A stretch of DNA of 64,000 nt from Thiothrix unzii. Its GTDB lineage: Bacteria; Pseudomonadota; Gammaproteobacteria; Thiotrichales; Thiotrichaceae. Numbering within the stretch: position 1 is the stretch's first letter; the number at the start of each line of letters is the position of its first letter. The notes beneath the pieces are model-generated. The model worked only from the letters and a program-made list of their open reading frames with translations, searched no databases and was not told the origin of the DNA. Positions 1 through 9,516 of this stretch are shown here, piece after piece. The DNA lies in NCBI RefSeq assembly GCF_017901175.1, contig NZ_CP072793.1, positions 1,860,001 to 1,924,000 of the forward strand, in the 5' to 3' direction. Position numbers and translations under genes: made by a program.

Positions 1-361
1 GCTTGAGACCGTGCGCTCGCACCGGGGCGGTGCATAATGCTTGCGGGTAATGTTCGCGCATGGCTTGCATCAAGGGGCTGGCAACAGTAATCGCACTGCC
101 ATTCAGACCAAGACTGAACGCGGCTTGCATCGGAATCCCCAAACCGTCGATGCCCAGCGTTGCCGCCAAAGGCATGGGGGCAAGCATGTGCGCCGCATCA
201 AGTTCGCCGAATGCCACGCGGTCACGAATATTTGCCCAAGACACTTCGCGCTGCAAGGTGACGTGCAGACCGTATTTTTCAAAGAAACCGCGTTCCAACG
301 CTGCGACTAACACAGCACAATCGGTTAGGGGCAAAAAGCCGATGCGCAAATCTTGTTTCAT
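1..361 (-). CDS. nasS: NasS/NrtA-type nitrate-binding protein, 5' part only
   Basis: The minus strand is open from an ATG at 359-361 to the window edge (about 120 residues) with no stop. The start reads MKQDLRIGFLPLTDCAVLVA, the typical opening of the CmpA/NrtA/NasS periplasmic-binding-protein fold, followed by an LERGFFEKYGL segment. No signal peptide is visible, which favours the cytoplasmic nitrate sensor NasS over the exported transporter subunit NrtA. The ATG overlaps the stop of the ANTAR regulator upstream (TGATG), so the two are translationally coupled, as in nasT-nasS pairs. In known systems NasS sequesters NasT until nitrate binds. The 3' two-thirds lies outside the window. Confidence 0.82.
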   Translation of the reverse strand, partial: MKQDLRIGFLPLTDCAVLVAALERGFFEKYGLHVTLQREVSWANIRDRVAFGELDAAHMLAPMPLAATLGIDGLGIPMQAAFSLGLNGSAITVASPLMQAMREHYPQALCTAPVRAHGLK

Positions 362-945
362 CAGAATTTCCCCCCTAGCAAGGCCATTGCCGCGACGAAA
401 TTGCGGGCAGCTTCACCGATTTTCATATTGCGATCCATCGCCATTTTGCGCAGGAGTTGGTATGCCTCTTCTTCCGTCAGGTTGCGGTGTTGCATAAGAA
501 TGCCCTTGGCTTTATCCACATCTTTGCGGTCTTGCAAGCGGGATTTGTAGTCTTCCAGCTCATCTTTGAGCTTTTGGTGTTCTTGAAAACGGGCAATCGC
601 CACTTCCAACACCGATTTCAGGCGCTTTCCCGGCAAATCATCGACGATATAGGCACTGACTCCGGCACTAATGGCAGCACGGGTGGTTTCAAGGTCGCTT
701 TGTTCGGCAAAAAACACGATGGGCTTGGGCATTTCGCGGCTAACATTGCGCAGCGATTCGAGGGTGTCGCGGTCGGGGCTTTGCATGTCGATGAGGATAA
801 TGTCGGGCTGGTGGGTACGCACCGCAGCGAGCAGGTTTTCACCTTGCCCGACGCGGATAATGTGAGCATAACCAGCCGCGAGGAGCGCAACTTCAAGACT
901 CGCAGAGCGGTCGGGGTCGTGATCGACCAACATCAATTTATGCAT
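361..945 (-). CDS. nasT: NasT-like response regulator with ANTAR RNA-binding domain
   Basis: The protein has 194 residues. Residues 1-120 form a receiver domain, with the acidic pair at D8/D10 and the likely phospho-acceptor D53 in IILIDMQSPD. A coiled linker leads to an ANTAR domain at about 125-185 (DVDKAKGILMQ, then EEEAYQLLRKMAMD). ANTAR proteins bind two-hexaloop hairpins in nascent RNA and prevent termination. NasT does this in leaders of nitrate assimilation operons. The 3' end overlaps the start of the nasS-like gene by one base. No target leader hairpin is in this window. Confidence 0.88.
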   Translation of the reverse strand: MHKLMLVDHDPDRSASLEVALLAAGYAHIIRVGQGENLLAAVRTHQPDIILIDMQSPDRDTLESLRNVSREMPKPIVFFAEQSDLETTRAAISAGVSAYIVDDLPGKRLKSVLEVAIARFQEHQKLKDELEDYKSRLQDRKDVDKAKGILMQHRNLTEEEAYQLLRKMAMDRNMKIGEAARNFVAAMALLGGKF

Positions 946-1015
946 GTGAACCTTGTTATAAGCAAAAGCTAATCACAAGAATATGCAAAAATTACGCCAG
1001 AAAATATCAACCACG

Positions 1016-1636
1016 TCAGTTTTGCGATGCGTGATCATCCTCCAAACGTTTCGCCATCAATGCTGCCACACCGCGTTCACCTTCGCCGCCATTCGCATCC
1101 AAGGCTTGCATAACAAGATGTTGATCCGCAGCACTGCGGTTCTGGCTCAGTTTGTATTTGGCTTGCAACGACTCAATGGTGATTTCAAAACCAACGATGG
1201 CTTCCAGCATTTTGGCGGGGTAGCTGGGAATCCAAGCGTTGGGGGTATCGCCTTCATAGTAATGACTGAGGCGTTCCACCTGCGCTTGCAACCATGCCGT
1301 ATCGTGAATGACACGCACCTTGCCGTGGACATGCACAGCGGTGTAATTCCAAGTGGGCACGCCTGCGCCTTCGTACCATGTGGGTGAAACGTAGGCGTGT
1401 GCGCCTTGGAACATTGCCAACACCTGCGGGTTTGTCGCGAGGTGCTGCCATTGCGGATTGGCTTTGGCAAGATGCCCGGACAACGTGAGTGTGTCGCCCT
1501 GTTCCAACAAAAACGGAATGTGACTGGCGAAGGGAACACCTGCATCAACCGTAACCAGCGTACCAAATGCATTGGCGGCGATGAAGCGCAGGATTTCGGC
1601 TTGGTCGTGTTCGGCAAAGTGTTTTGGGATGTACAT
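1016..1636 (-). CDS. PaiB-type FMN-binding negative transcriptional regulator family protein
   Basis: The protein has 206 residues and matches the PaiB/FMN-binding split-barrel family over its whole length: it starts MYIPKHFAEHD, has the core strand FGTLVTVDAGVPFASHIPF, and carries the family's VSPTWYEGAGVPTWNYTAVH segment near residues 85-105. In Bacillus PaiB affects sporulation and protease genes. The biochemical role in proteobacteria is not established. It stands 70 bp upstream of nasT on the same strand, with tRNA-Leu behind it. Function here is unknown beyond probable flavin binding. Confidence 0.85.
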   Translation of the reverse strand: MYIPKHFAEHDQAEILRFIAANAFGTLVTVDAGVPFASHIPFLLEQGDTLTLSGHLAKANPQWQHLATNPQVLAMFQGAHAYVSPTWYEGAGVPTWNYTAVHVHGKVRVIHDTAWLQAQVERLSHYYEGDTPNAWIPSYPAKMLEAIVGFEITIESLQAKYKLSQNRSAADQHLVMQALDANGGEGERGVAALMAKRLEDDHASQN

Positions 1637-1725
1637 CAGAACTCCAATATCGCTAGAGCAATGTTTTCAACCAAAGCAGTCATTGGCTAAACTACTGATT
1701 TACAAGCATTCATTTGCAACAAAAG

Positions 1726-1812
1726 TGGTGCCCGGAGCCGGACTCGAACCGGCACAGCGTTACCGCCGAGAGATTTTAAGTCTCTTGTGTCTACCGATTT
1801 CACCATCCGGGC
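1726..1812 (-). tRNA. tRNA-Leu (anticodon UAA)
   Basis: The reverse complement folds as a class II tRNA: the acceptor GCCCGGA pairs with TCCGGGC, followed by discriminator A and an encoded CCA (1726-1728). The anticodon loop is CTTAAAA, giving UAA. There is a long variable arm, and GGTTCGAGTCC marks the T arm. It decodes leucine UUA. No clear hairpin-plus-T terminator is seen downstream. Confidence 0.95.
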
Positions 1813-1973
1813 ATGGATGCGGGAGTCGATAAAAGCGAGGGACGGATTATAAGATGCTTCGTCAATCAACGCAATCAACTTGCTACATCAATCGCAATAA
1901 AAATACCGACACACCATACGCCCTTGTAGCATTAGCACGCGGGCGATGGTTAGCTGCATAACAGGCTTAACGT

Positions 1974-2546
1974 TTACTTGCCGGAAGTTTGTCCAGTAGT
2001 AGTGGTATCAGTCGCTGGTGATGCGGGTTTAGCAGCGGCATTGGCTGGTGCAGCCGCCACGCCGGTAGCACTGCTAAACATTTCAGGGCCACACATGCTT
2101 TCAATATTTTTACTGATAGAAGCAATTTTTTCCTGTTTTTCAGCCGCATTTAGGAAGCGTTCGCCCTTTTCATCGGTATATTTTACCAGAGAATTTGTGG
2201 AAATTTGTTGCAGTGCTTGTTTTTGTTGATCGCAATAACTACGGTGCTGTTTTTCGCTGGCTTGCGCCGCTTCTTCTGGCTTTACAGCTTTGTCAGTTGG
2301 TGTTTCGGTTTTAGTTTCCGGTGCTGCTGCATCAGTCTTAGGTGCATCAGAAACCTTGGATTTACCGCTGGATAGGTTAATCTCAGCTTCAATATTTTTG
2401 GCTTTTACATCAGCAGGCGGTGGGGTCGCACTGTAGTGTGTTTTGCCACTGCTATCTGTCCATTTATACATCTCTGCGCTGGCGGAACTTGCCCAACCGA
2501 CGAGGCTTGCCAGTAAAATTGGCATAAATATTGCCTGTTTCATCAT
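1974..2546 (-). CDS. Exported DUF4124-domain protein
   Basis: The protein has 190 residues. A signal peptide (KQAIFMPILLASLVGWASSASA) ends near residue 24, followed at once by a DUF4124 segment (EMYKWTDSSGKTHYSATPPP), a short beta motif common in exported gammaproteobacterial proteins and of unknown function. The middle is Lys/Thr/Glu-rich and low complexity (about 65-100), then a helical stretch with two Cys, then an Ala/Pro/Thr-rich tail. It is transcribed divergently from the efflux operon, sharing about 120 bp of upstream DNA. Confidence 0.8.
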   Translation of the reverse strand: MMKQAIFMPILLASLVGWASSASAEMYKWTDSSGKTHYSATPPPADVKAKNIEAEINLSSGKSKVSDAPKTDAAAPETKTETPTDKAVKPEEAAQASEKQHRSYCDQQKQALQQISTNSLVKYTDEKGERFLNAAEKQEKIASISKNIESMCGPEMFSSATGVAAAPANAAAKPASPATDTTTTGQTSGK

Positions 2547-2669
2547 GTCGTCACCTTATTTTGTTATCTTGACAAGTAATATTAGCATCCTCTAATGTTC
2601 CCTGTTAGGGTAAACAGAGTTTCTATCAGATGTCTGTTAAATTTTATGTTGAATCAGGGTAAGTATGCC

Positions 2670-3755
2670 ATGAAAGTATTACCACAATGGTTACTGGTCG
2701 TCGGATTGTCGTTGTTAGCGGCTTGCGGTGAGCAAGAATCCGTGCCTGTCACGCAAACTCAAACCACTGCGGCAACATTAGCCACCGCACCAGTCAACGC
2801 CGTCACATCACCGGATATGCAGTACTTGGATGGGCATGTGGAAGCCGTTAATAAAAGCACCATGTCGGCGCAAACCAGTGGGGTGATTGAAAAGCTGTAT
2901 TACGATGTGGATGATTTTGTGGAACAAGGCAAAGTCATCGCCCGGATTAAGTCCAAAAACCAGCAAGCAGGTGTGCAACAAGCGCAAGCGTCGTTGGATG
3001 AAGCCCAAGCACGTTACGTGGAAGCGCAAGCCGACTTCAAGCGAATCAGCGAAATTTATGCCAAACGTTTGATTCCCAAAGCCGAATACGATGCGGCGGC
3101 GGCTGGACTGAAAGCGGCTGAAGCGCGTTTAGATGCCTCCAAAGCGCAGACCACGCAAGCCGGGGAACAACTGGGCTATACCACCTTGATTGCGCCTTAC
3201 GGTGGCATTGTGACCCAACGCCACGTGGAATTAGGCGAAACCGTCAACCCCGGCACACCCATTATGAGCGGGATTTCCCTGGATCAATTACGTGTCGTAG
3301 TGGATGTGCCACAACGCTTGATTGTGCCGATTCGCAAGGAAAAAACCGCTATCGTGTTGCAGAATGGCTCAAATAAACCGTTATCAGTCAAAAACTTAAC
3401 CTTCTTTCCTTACGCCGATCCCAAAACCAATACGTTTAAAGTGCGCATTGAGTTAGCCGACAGTACACCTGACCTGTTCCCCGGTATGTTTGTGAAAGTC
3501 GGCTTTGTAACTGGCGCACAACAAAGCATCGTCAGCGTGCCGGAAAGTGCGGTAGTGGTGCGCAGCGAGGTGATTGGGGTATACGTGGTTGACGAACAAG
3601 GCAAGCCCGCGTTACGCCAAATCCGTTTAGGGAGAAAATTGGATGATAACAGCATCAGCGTTTTAGCCGGTTTGGATGCTGGTGAAAAAGTCGCATTAGA
3701 CCCGGTACAAGCCGCGATTTCCCTAAAGCAAGCCGCCGGAGTCAGCCATGAGTGA
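2670..3755 (+). CDS. RND efflux periplasmic adaptor (membrane fusion protein), lipoprotein
   Basis: I start it at ATG 2670 (MKVLPQWLLVVGLSLLAACG), which gives a lipoprotein signal with lipobox LAAC and lipidated Cys19. An upstream in-frame ATG at 2595 would bury that signal. The order is the usual AcrA/HlyD one: biotinyl-lipoyl half (about 60-95), an alpha-hairpin rich in Gln and Ala (about 100-165), the second lipoyl half (IAPYGGIVTQRHVELGETVN), then a beta-barrel and membrane-proximal domain. It overlaps the next gene by 8 bp, so pump and adaptor form one operon. No outer-membrane factor gene is adjacent. The substrate cannot be read from sequence. Confidence 0.9.
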   Translation: MKVLPQWLLVVGLSLLAACGEQESVPVTQTQTTAATLATAPVNAVTSPDMQYLDGHVEAVNKSTMSAQTSGVIEKLYYDVDDFVEQGKVIARIKSKNQQAGVQQAQASLDEAQARYVEAQADFKRISEIYAKRLIPKAEYDAAAAGLKAAEARLDASKAQTTQAGEQLGYTTLIAPYGGIVTQRHVELGETVNPGTPIMSGISLDQLRVVVDVPQRLIVPIRKEKTAIVLQNGSNKPLSVKNLTFFPYADPKTNTFKVRIELADSTPDLFPGMFVKVGFVTGAQQSIVSVPESAVVVRSEVIGVYVVDEQGKPALRQIRLGRKLDDNSISVLAGLDAGEKVALDPVQAAISLKQAAGVSHE

Positions 3756-6700
3756 ACCAAAACTGGGGATTTCTGGGGCGATTGCCAAGAAATTTCTGAT
3801 AACGGAAATCACCCCTTTACTCGCATTAGTGGGGTTGCTGCTGGGGATGTTCGCGGTGATGGTGACACCGCGTGAGGAAGACCCGCAAATCAACGTTACC
3901 TTTGCCAATGTATTCGTGCCTTTCCCCGGTGCGAGCGCGGAACAGGTTGAAAGTTTGGTGAGTACGCCTGCCGAACAGGTACTGTCTGAAATTGAGGGCT
4001 TGGAGCATATTTATTCCACATCAATGCCCGGTATGTCGGTACTCACGGTGCAATACAAGGTGGGCGAAGATCGCACTGCCGCGCTGGTACGCCTTTACAA
4101 TAAAATTGCCTCGAACCAAGACTGGTTGCCGCAAAATCTCGGCGTAGGCACACCTTTAATAAAACCCAAAGGCATTGATGATGTGCCGATTGTGGCTTTA
4201 ACCTTGTGGACGGAAGACCCGAAATACGGGGCTTACGAGCTGAATCAAGTCGCTCATGCGGTGGAGGCGGAGCTAAAGCGCGTCCCCGGTTCGCGTGATA
4301 TTTACACCATTGGCGGCCCTCAACAAGTGGTACACGTCCTCTTGGATGCGGATAAATTAGCTGGTCACGGCATTGATATTGCGGATTTACGGCGTGCGTT
4401 GCAGGCCAGCAATTCAGCCCGTGATGCGGTTTCCTTGGTGAATAATAACGAGGAAATTCAAGTACAGGCAGGCACATTCTTAATGGATGCCGCCGAAGTC
4501 AGTGAGTTAATGGTCGGGGTTTTCAATGGTAAGCCGGTGTTCCTCAGCGATGTCGCGGAAGTAAAACGCACCTCGGATACTCCCAGTGCTTATGTCAGTT
4601 TCGGCACAGGAGTCGCCGCCGATCATAAAGGCTTACCCAACGGCATTCACGCCCCCGCTGTTACTGTTGCTGTTGCTAAGCAACCGGGCACAAATGCGGT
4701 CGACATTGCCAATAATGTGATTGACCGCTTTGAAAAACTCAAAGGCACGTTCGTTCCTGAAGGCGTGAATGTCACGGTGACGCGCAATTACGGCGAAACC
4801 GCACAAGCCAAGTCAGAAAAGCTGATTCACAAACTGATCATTGAAACCATTGCGGTTGCCTTATTAATTTGGTTGGCATTGGGTTGGCGGGAAGCGTTAA
4901 TTGTCGGCGCGGCAGTGGTTATTACCTTGGCGGTAACACTGTTTGCATCTTGGGCATACGGCTTTACCCTGAATCGGGTGTCATTGTTTGCGTTGATTTT
5001 CTCCATCGGTATTTTGGTCGATGATGCCATTGTGGTAGTGGAAAACATTCATCGCCATATGCAACAAGGCGGTAAAAAATTACTCGAAGTCATCCCCGTC
5101 GCTGTCGATGAAGTCGGCGGGCCTACCATCTTGGCGACGTTTACAGTGATTGCCGCATTGTTGCCAATGGCGTTTGTGTCGGGGCTAATGGGGCCGTATA
5201 TGTCCCCTATTCCGATTAATGCCAGCATGGGGATGCTGATTTCCTTAGCAGTTGCGTACATTGTGACCCCGTGGATGACGGGTAAAATGCTCAGTAACGT
5301 TAATTTCCACCACCATGATGCCAACGAACCGAACAAGCTGTTTGGGTTTTTCAGTCGGATTATGTCGCCCTTCCTTGATGATCAAAAAGGCAGTAAACGC
5401 CGTAATATCCTGTTCGCGGTGATTACCTTATTGATCGTGCTGTCTGCGTCGTTAGCGGTGTTTAAGCTGGTGGTGTTAAAAATGCTGCCGTTTGACAATA
5501 AATCGGAGTTTCAGGTGATTTTGGACATGCCGGAAGGCACATCTCTAGAGCAAACTTCCCGCGTTCTCAATGAGATGTCAGCAGCTTTGAAACAAGTGGA
5601 TGAAGTTACCGATTATCAAATTTACGCCGGAACTGCCGCGCCGATTAACTTCAACGGTTTGGTGCGCCAATATTATTTGCGGGAAGGTGCTAACGTCGGT
5701 GATATTCAAGTCAACCTGACCGACTCCCACGGGCGCGAACGTCAAAGCCATCAAATCGCTTTGGCAGTACGCCCGGTGTTGCAAACCATTGCGCAAAAAT
5801 ACCAAGCCAACGTAAAAGTGGTGGAAGTTCCGCCGGGGCCGCCGGTAATGTCACCGATTGTGGCGGAAGTTTACGGTTTGGATTACCCCGGTCAAATTGC
5901 GGTTGCCAAACAAATTCGCAGCACTTTTGAAAAAACTGCTGACATTGTGGACATTGACGACAGCGTGGAAGCCCCGCAAAAACGCCTCGTGGTGCAAGTG
6001 GATCGCAGTAAAGCCGCCCTCATGGGGGTTTCGCAAGACGCAATTACTTCGGCAATTGATACCGTGCTGCATGGCGAAGATGTGGTGTTTTTACACGGTC
6101 AGGGCATTAAATACGCTGTACCAATCCGGGTTGAATTCCCGGTCGCTCTCAAAGACAAAATGGATTCGGTATTAGCGTTGCGAGTACGCAGCCAATCCGG
6201 GGAACTCGTACCGATGTCAGAGCTGGTAAGCGTGCAACAAACCACCCGCGAACATTCCATTTATCACAAAGACTTACTGCCGGTAGTGTATGTGATGGGT
6301 GATATGGCAGGTAATACCGATAGCCCGTTGTACGGTATGTTCAGCATCTTTAGCAGCGTTAAAGAACTGTCGGTTTACGATAATCCGATTAACCAGCATT
6401 TCATTGCACAGCCAGATGACCCGTATTTGTACGGCATCAAATGGGACGGTGAATGGCAAGTCACTTACGAAACCTTCCGCGACATGGGGATTGCTTACGG
6501 CGTGGGTATGATCCTTATTTTCTTGCTGATCGTGGCACAATTCAGGTCGTATATGGTTCCGTTGGTAATAATGTCGCCGATTCCGTTGACCATCATCGGT
6601 GTTATGCCCGGTCATGCCTTACTCGGCGCACAATTTACCGCGACTTCAATGATCGGTATGATTGCGCTGGCGGGGATTATCGTGCGTAACTCCATTTTGC

Positions 6701-6978
6701 TGGTGGACTTCATCAACGAACAGGTACGCGGCGGTATGCCATTGAAACAAGCGGTGATTAATTCCAGTGCGGTACGGGCTAAACCGATTGCACTCACCGC
6801 TTTAGCCGCAATGGTTGGTGCGTTTTTCATCATTGATGACCCCATCTTTGGTGGATTAGCCGTCTCGCTAATCTTTGGAATTCTGGTTTCCACCGTGTTA
6901 ACGCTGGTACTGATTCCTCTGATGTACTATATGTATGCTCGTAACCGCCTCACACTCATTACGGGGCGCGTTGCGTAA
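3748..6978 (+). CDS. RND-family efflux pump, inner-membrane permease
   Basis: The protein has 1076 residues, the size of AcrB/MexB-type RND transporters, with two repeats of six membrane helices and two large periplasmic loops. The helix-4 proton-relay motif GILVDDAIVVVENIHRH (paired Asp near residue 420) is intact, and helices 10-12 carry GIIVRNSILLVDFINE. The N-terminus (FLITEITPLLALVGLLLGM) and the ITPREEDPQI-like loop resemble the MMPL/AcrB group often paired with single adaptors, rather than close E. coli AcrB. The gene overlaps its adaptor and is followed by a strong terminator. Drug, dye or metabolite export is likely, with substrate unknown. Confidence 0.92.
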   Translation: MSEPKLGISGAIAKKFLITEITPLLALVGLLLGMFAVMVTPREEDPQINVTFANVFVPFPGASAEQVESLVSTPAEQVLSEIEGLEHIYSTSMPGMSVLTVQYKVGEDRTAALVRLYNKIASNQDWLPQNLGVGTPLIKPKGIDDVPIVALTLWTEDPKYGAYELNQVAHAVEAELKRVPGSRDIYTIGGPQQVVHVLLDADKLAGHGIDIADLRRALQASNSARDAVSLVNNNEEIQVQAGTFLMDAAEVSELMVGVFNGKPVFLSDVAEVKRTSDTPSAYVSFGTGVAADHKGLPNGIHAPAVTVAVAKQPGTNAVDIANNVIDRFEKLKGTFVPEGVNVTVTRNYGETAQAKSEKLIHKLIIETIAVALLIWLALGWREALIVGAAVVITLAVTLFASWAYGFTLNRVSLFALIFSIGILVDDAIVVVENIHRHMQQGGKKLLEVIPVAVDEVGGPTILATFTVIAALLPMAFVSGLMGPYMSPIPINASMGMLISLAVAYIVTPWMTGKMLSNVNFHHHDANEPNKLFGFFSRIMSPFLDDQKGSKRRNILFAVITLLIVLSASLAVFKLVVLKMLPFDNKSEFQVILDMPEGTSLEQTSRVLNEMSAALKQVDEVTDYQIYAGTAAPINFNGLVRQYYLREGANVGDIQVNLTDSHGRERQSHQIALAVRPVLQTIAQKYQANVKVVEVPPGPPVMSPIVAEVYGLDYPGQIAVAKQIRSTFEKTADIVDIDDSVEAPQKRLVVQVDRSKAALMGVSQDAITSAIDTVLHGEDVVFLHGQGIKYAVPIRVEFPVALKDKMDSVLALRVRSQSGELVPMSELVSVQQTTREHSIYHKDLLPVVYVMGDMAGNTDSPLYGMFSIFSSVKELSVYDNPINQHFIAQPDDPYLYGIKWDGEWQVTYETFRDMGIAYGVGMILIFLLIVAQFRSYMVPLVIMSPIPLTIIGVMPGHALLGAQFTATSMIGMIALAGIIVRNSILLVDFINEQVRGGMPLKQAVINSSAVRAKPIALTALAAMVGAFFIIDDPIFGGLAVSLIFGILVSTVLTLVLIPLMYYMYARNRLTLITGRVA

Positions 6979-7004
6979 CGTTGATTTAAACTGTGTTCAA
7001 TCTG

Positions 7005-7050
7005 ACGAAGCCTCTGGATTTGCATGAGCTAACCAGAGGCTTTCGTTTTT
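7005..7050 (+). terminator. Rho-independent terminator of the RND operon
   Basis: A perfect 8-bp stem GCCTCTGG/CCAGAGGC, extended below by ACGAA/TTCGT with one bulge, is followed by TTTCGTTTTT. It lies 27 bp past the pump stop codon and just before tex. Confidence 0.85.
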
Positions 7051-7062
7051 AATGAGTTCTGT

Positions 7063-9414
7063 ATGCAAAGTATCCTGACCCGAATCGCCACCGAATTAGC
7101 AGTGAATGAAAAACAAGTCGCGGCGACTGTCGAACTATTAGACGAAGGTGCTACCGTCCCGTTTATTGCGCGTTACCGCAAAGAAAAAACCGGCGGGCTG
7201 GATGACACCCAATTACGTTACCTTGAAACCCGCCTGAGCAGCTTACGCGAGTTGGAAAAACGCCGCGAAACCGTGCTGCACAGCATCCGCGAACAAGGTA
7301 AATTAACCCCGGAACTGGAACAGCAAATTCTCGCGTTGAATACGCGCACCGAACTCGAAGACATTTACCTGCCCTACAAGCCTAAACGCCGCACCAAAGC
7401 GCAGATTGCACGCGAAGCCGGAATCGAGCCACTGGCACAAGCGTTACTGACTAATCCGCAACTCAACCCGGAAAGCGAAGCTGCTAACTACCTCAACCCT
7501 GCGATGGAATTTACCGACAACAAAGCGGTGTTAGACGGTGCGCGGCAAATTTTAATGGAAGATTTCGCTGAAAATGCTGAATTATCCGGGCGGTTGCGCG
7601 AATACTTGTGGGAACACGGGCATTTAGCCTCCAGTGTGATTGAAGGCAAAACCCAAGAAGGACAAAAATTTGCCGACTATTTTGACTACAGCGAAGCACT
7701 CCACAAAATCCCTTCACACCGCGCACTGGCACTGTTTCGTGGGCGCAATGAAGGCATTCTCGACTTAAAACTCGATGTCAGTGTCGCCGACGGCATGAGC
7801 CACCCTTGCGAAGACGCGATTGCTACTGCTTTCAATATTCGTGATCAAGGGCGTGCGGCGGATCGCTGGTTATTGGACTGCGTGCGCTGGGCATGGAAGG
7901 TCAAATTACACAGCCGTCTTAGCACCGATTTGAACTTACGCTTACGCGAAACGGCTGAAGCTGAAGCCATCCGCGTGTTTGCTGCTAACCTCAAAGATTT
8001 ATTACTCGCCGCACCTGCGGGCGCACGTACCACCTTAGGTTTAGACCCCGGCTTACGCACCGGTGTCAAAGTAGCCATCGTTGATGCCACCGGTAAATTG
8101 CTGGATTTCGCCACCATTTACCCGCACGTTCCCAAAAAACAATGGGAACAATCCATCGCAGTATTAGCTGAGTTATGCAGCAAATACCAAGTAGGGTTAA
8201 TCAGCATCGGTAACGGCACGGCTTCACGCGAAACTGACCAGTTAGCCAGCGATTTAATCAAACGTCACCCGGAACTCAAACTCGCTAAAATCGTGGTATC
8301 AGAAGCCGGAGCGTCAGTGTATTCCGCATCCGAATTGGCGGCGAAAGAATTCCCACTGCTGGATGTGTCGATTCGTGGGGCGGTATCCATTGCCCGTCGC
8401 TTGCAAGACCCGTTAGCCGAACTGGTTAAAATTGACCCTAAATCCATCGGGGTTGGTCAATACCAGCACGATGTTAATCAACCTGAACTGGCGCGTTCAC
8501 TGGATGCGGTAGTGGAAGACTGCGTTAACGCCGTGGGTGTCGATGTCAATATGGCTTCAGCCGCATTACTGGCACGGGTTTCTGGTTTGAATCAAGGCAT
8601 TGCCGACAATATCGTAGCCTTCCGCGATGATAATGGACCATTCCGCAATCGTAATCAGTTGAAAAAAGTATCGCGTTTAGGGGCAAAAACCTTTGAACAA
8701 GCCGCTGGTTTCTTGCGCATTCGTGACGGCGAACACCCACTGGATGCGTCTGCTGTCCACCCGGAAACCTACACTTTAGTCGAACAAATCGCTGCCGTTA
8801 ATCGCCAACCGTTAGTGGAATTAATCGGCAATAGCAGCTTTATTCACAGCCTCAAACCCAGTGATTACGTCACCGAACAATTCGGTTTGCCGACGATTCG
8901 CGATATTTTGGCGGAACTCGAAAAACCAGGACGTGACCCGCGCCCTGAACTCGTTACCGCCACCTTCCGCGAAGGGGTAAACGCTATCAGCGACTTACAA
9001 GCGGGCATGATCCTCGAAGGTGTAGTCACGAATGTGGCAAATTTTGGTGCCTTCGTTGACATTGGTGTGCATCAGGATGGCTTGGTGCATATTTCCCAAA
9101 TCACCAGCAAATTCATCAAAGACCCGCGTGAAGTGGTGCGTACCGGCGATATTGTCAAAGTGCGTGTGGAAGAAGTCGATGTGCAACGCAAACGCATTTC
9201 CCTCACCATGCGTCTGGAGGATGATGGGCAAAAAGCTCCAGCCCAAAAGCCAGCAGCACGCACAGAACGTCAAACACCCAAGCCGCCATCAGAGCCGCAA
9301 CAAGCACGCGGGCAGTTCAATAACCCGAAAAAGCCAGCTAAAGCCGCTCCACCCGCTGCTAATTCCGCGATGGGTGATGCACTCGCGGCTGCCTTCGGTA
9401 AATTCCGTAAGTAG
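7063..9414 (+). CDS. tex: Tex, S1-domain RNA-binding transcription accessory protein
   Basis: The protein has 783 residues and is collinear with Tex/YhgF. It has an N-terminal helical region ([17 protein letters not shown]), a YqgF/RNase H-like domain beginning near residue 323 ([12 protein letters not shown]), helix-hairpin-helix segments (about 500-560), and a C-terminal S1 domain at about 644-716 ([24 protein letters not shown]). The last 65 residues are Ala/Pro/Lys-rich and probably disordered. Tex binds nucleic acids and influences transcription and stress responses. The start follows the efflux terminator and no strong Shine-Dalgarno is visible. Confidence 0.96.
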   Translation: MQSILTRIATELAVNEKQVAATVELLDEGATVPFIARYRKEKTGGLDDTQLRYLETRLSSLRELEKRRETVLHSIREQGKLTPELEQQILALNTRTELEDIYLPYKPKRRTKAQIAREAGIEPLAQALLTNPQLNPESEAANYLNPAMEFTDNKAVLDGARQILMEDFAENAELSGRLREYLWEHGHLASSVIEGKTQEGQKFADYFDYSEALHKIPSHRALALFRGRNEGILDLKLDVSVADGMSHPCEDAIATAFNIRDQGRAADRWLLDCVRWAWKVKLHSRLSTDLNLRLRETAEAEAIRVFAANLKDLLLAAPAGARTTLGLDPGLRTGVKVAIVDATGKLLDFATIYPHVPKKQWEQSIAVLAELCSKYQVGLISIGNGTASRETDQLASDLIKRHPELKLAKIVVSEAGASVYSASELAAKEFPLLDVSIRGAVSIARRLQDPLAELVKIDPKSIGVGQYQHDVNQPELARSLDAVVEDCVNAVGVDVNMASAALLARVSGLNQGIADNIVAFRDDNGPFRNRNQLKKVSRLGAKTFEQAAGFLRIRDGEHPLDASAVHPETYTLVEQIAAVNRQPLVELIGNSSFIHSLKPSDYVTEQFGLPTIRDILAELEKPGRDPRPELVTATFREGVNAISDLQAGMILEGVVTNVANFGAFVDIGVHQDGLVHISQITSKFIKDPREVVRTGDIVKVRVEEVDVQRKRISLTMRLEDDGQKAPAQKPAARTERQTPKPPSEPQQARGQFNNPKKPAKAAPPAANSAMGDALAAAFGKFRK

Positions 9415-9460
9415 CTGTAAATTCAAGCTTGTCAATATTAGCTTTTCCTTATAAACTTAC

Positions 9461-9490
9461 CGAAGTGTGTGATTTTCGCCACACACTTCG
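9461..9490. repeat. 11-bp perfect inverted repeat between tex and the Met-rich protein gene
   Basis: CGAAGTGTGTG (9461-9471) and CACACACTTCG (9480-9490) pair perfectly around an 8-base loop. No T-run follows on either strand, so a simple terminator is not obvious. It sits about 27 bp before the start of the next gene and could be a leader hairpin or an operator. Confidence 0.6.
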
Positions 9491-9516
9491 CGCATCACAA
9501 GGGGTCGAGGGAACAC

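Noticed and set aside
9461-9490. Terminator of tex
   Set aside because: The stem is perfect but no T-run follows on either strand, so it is listed only as an inverted repeat.
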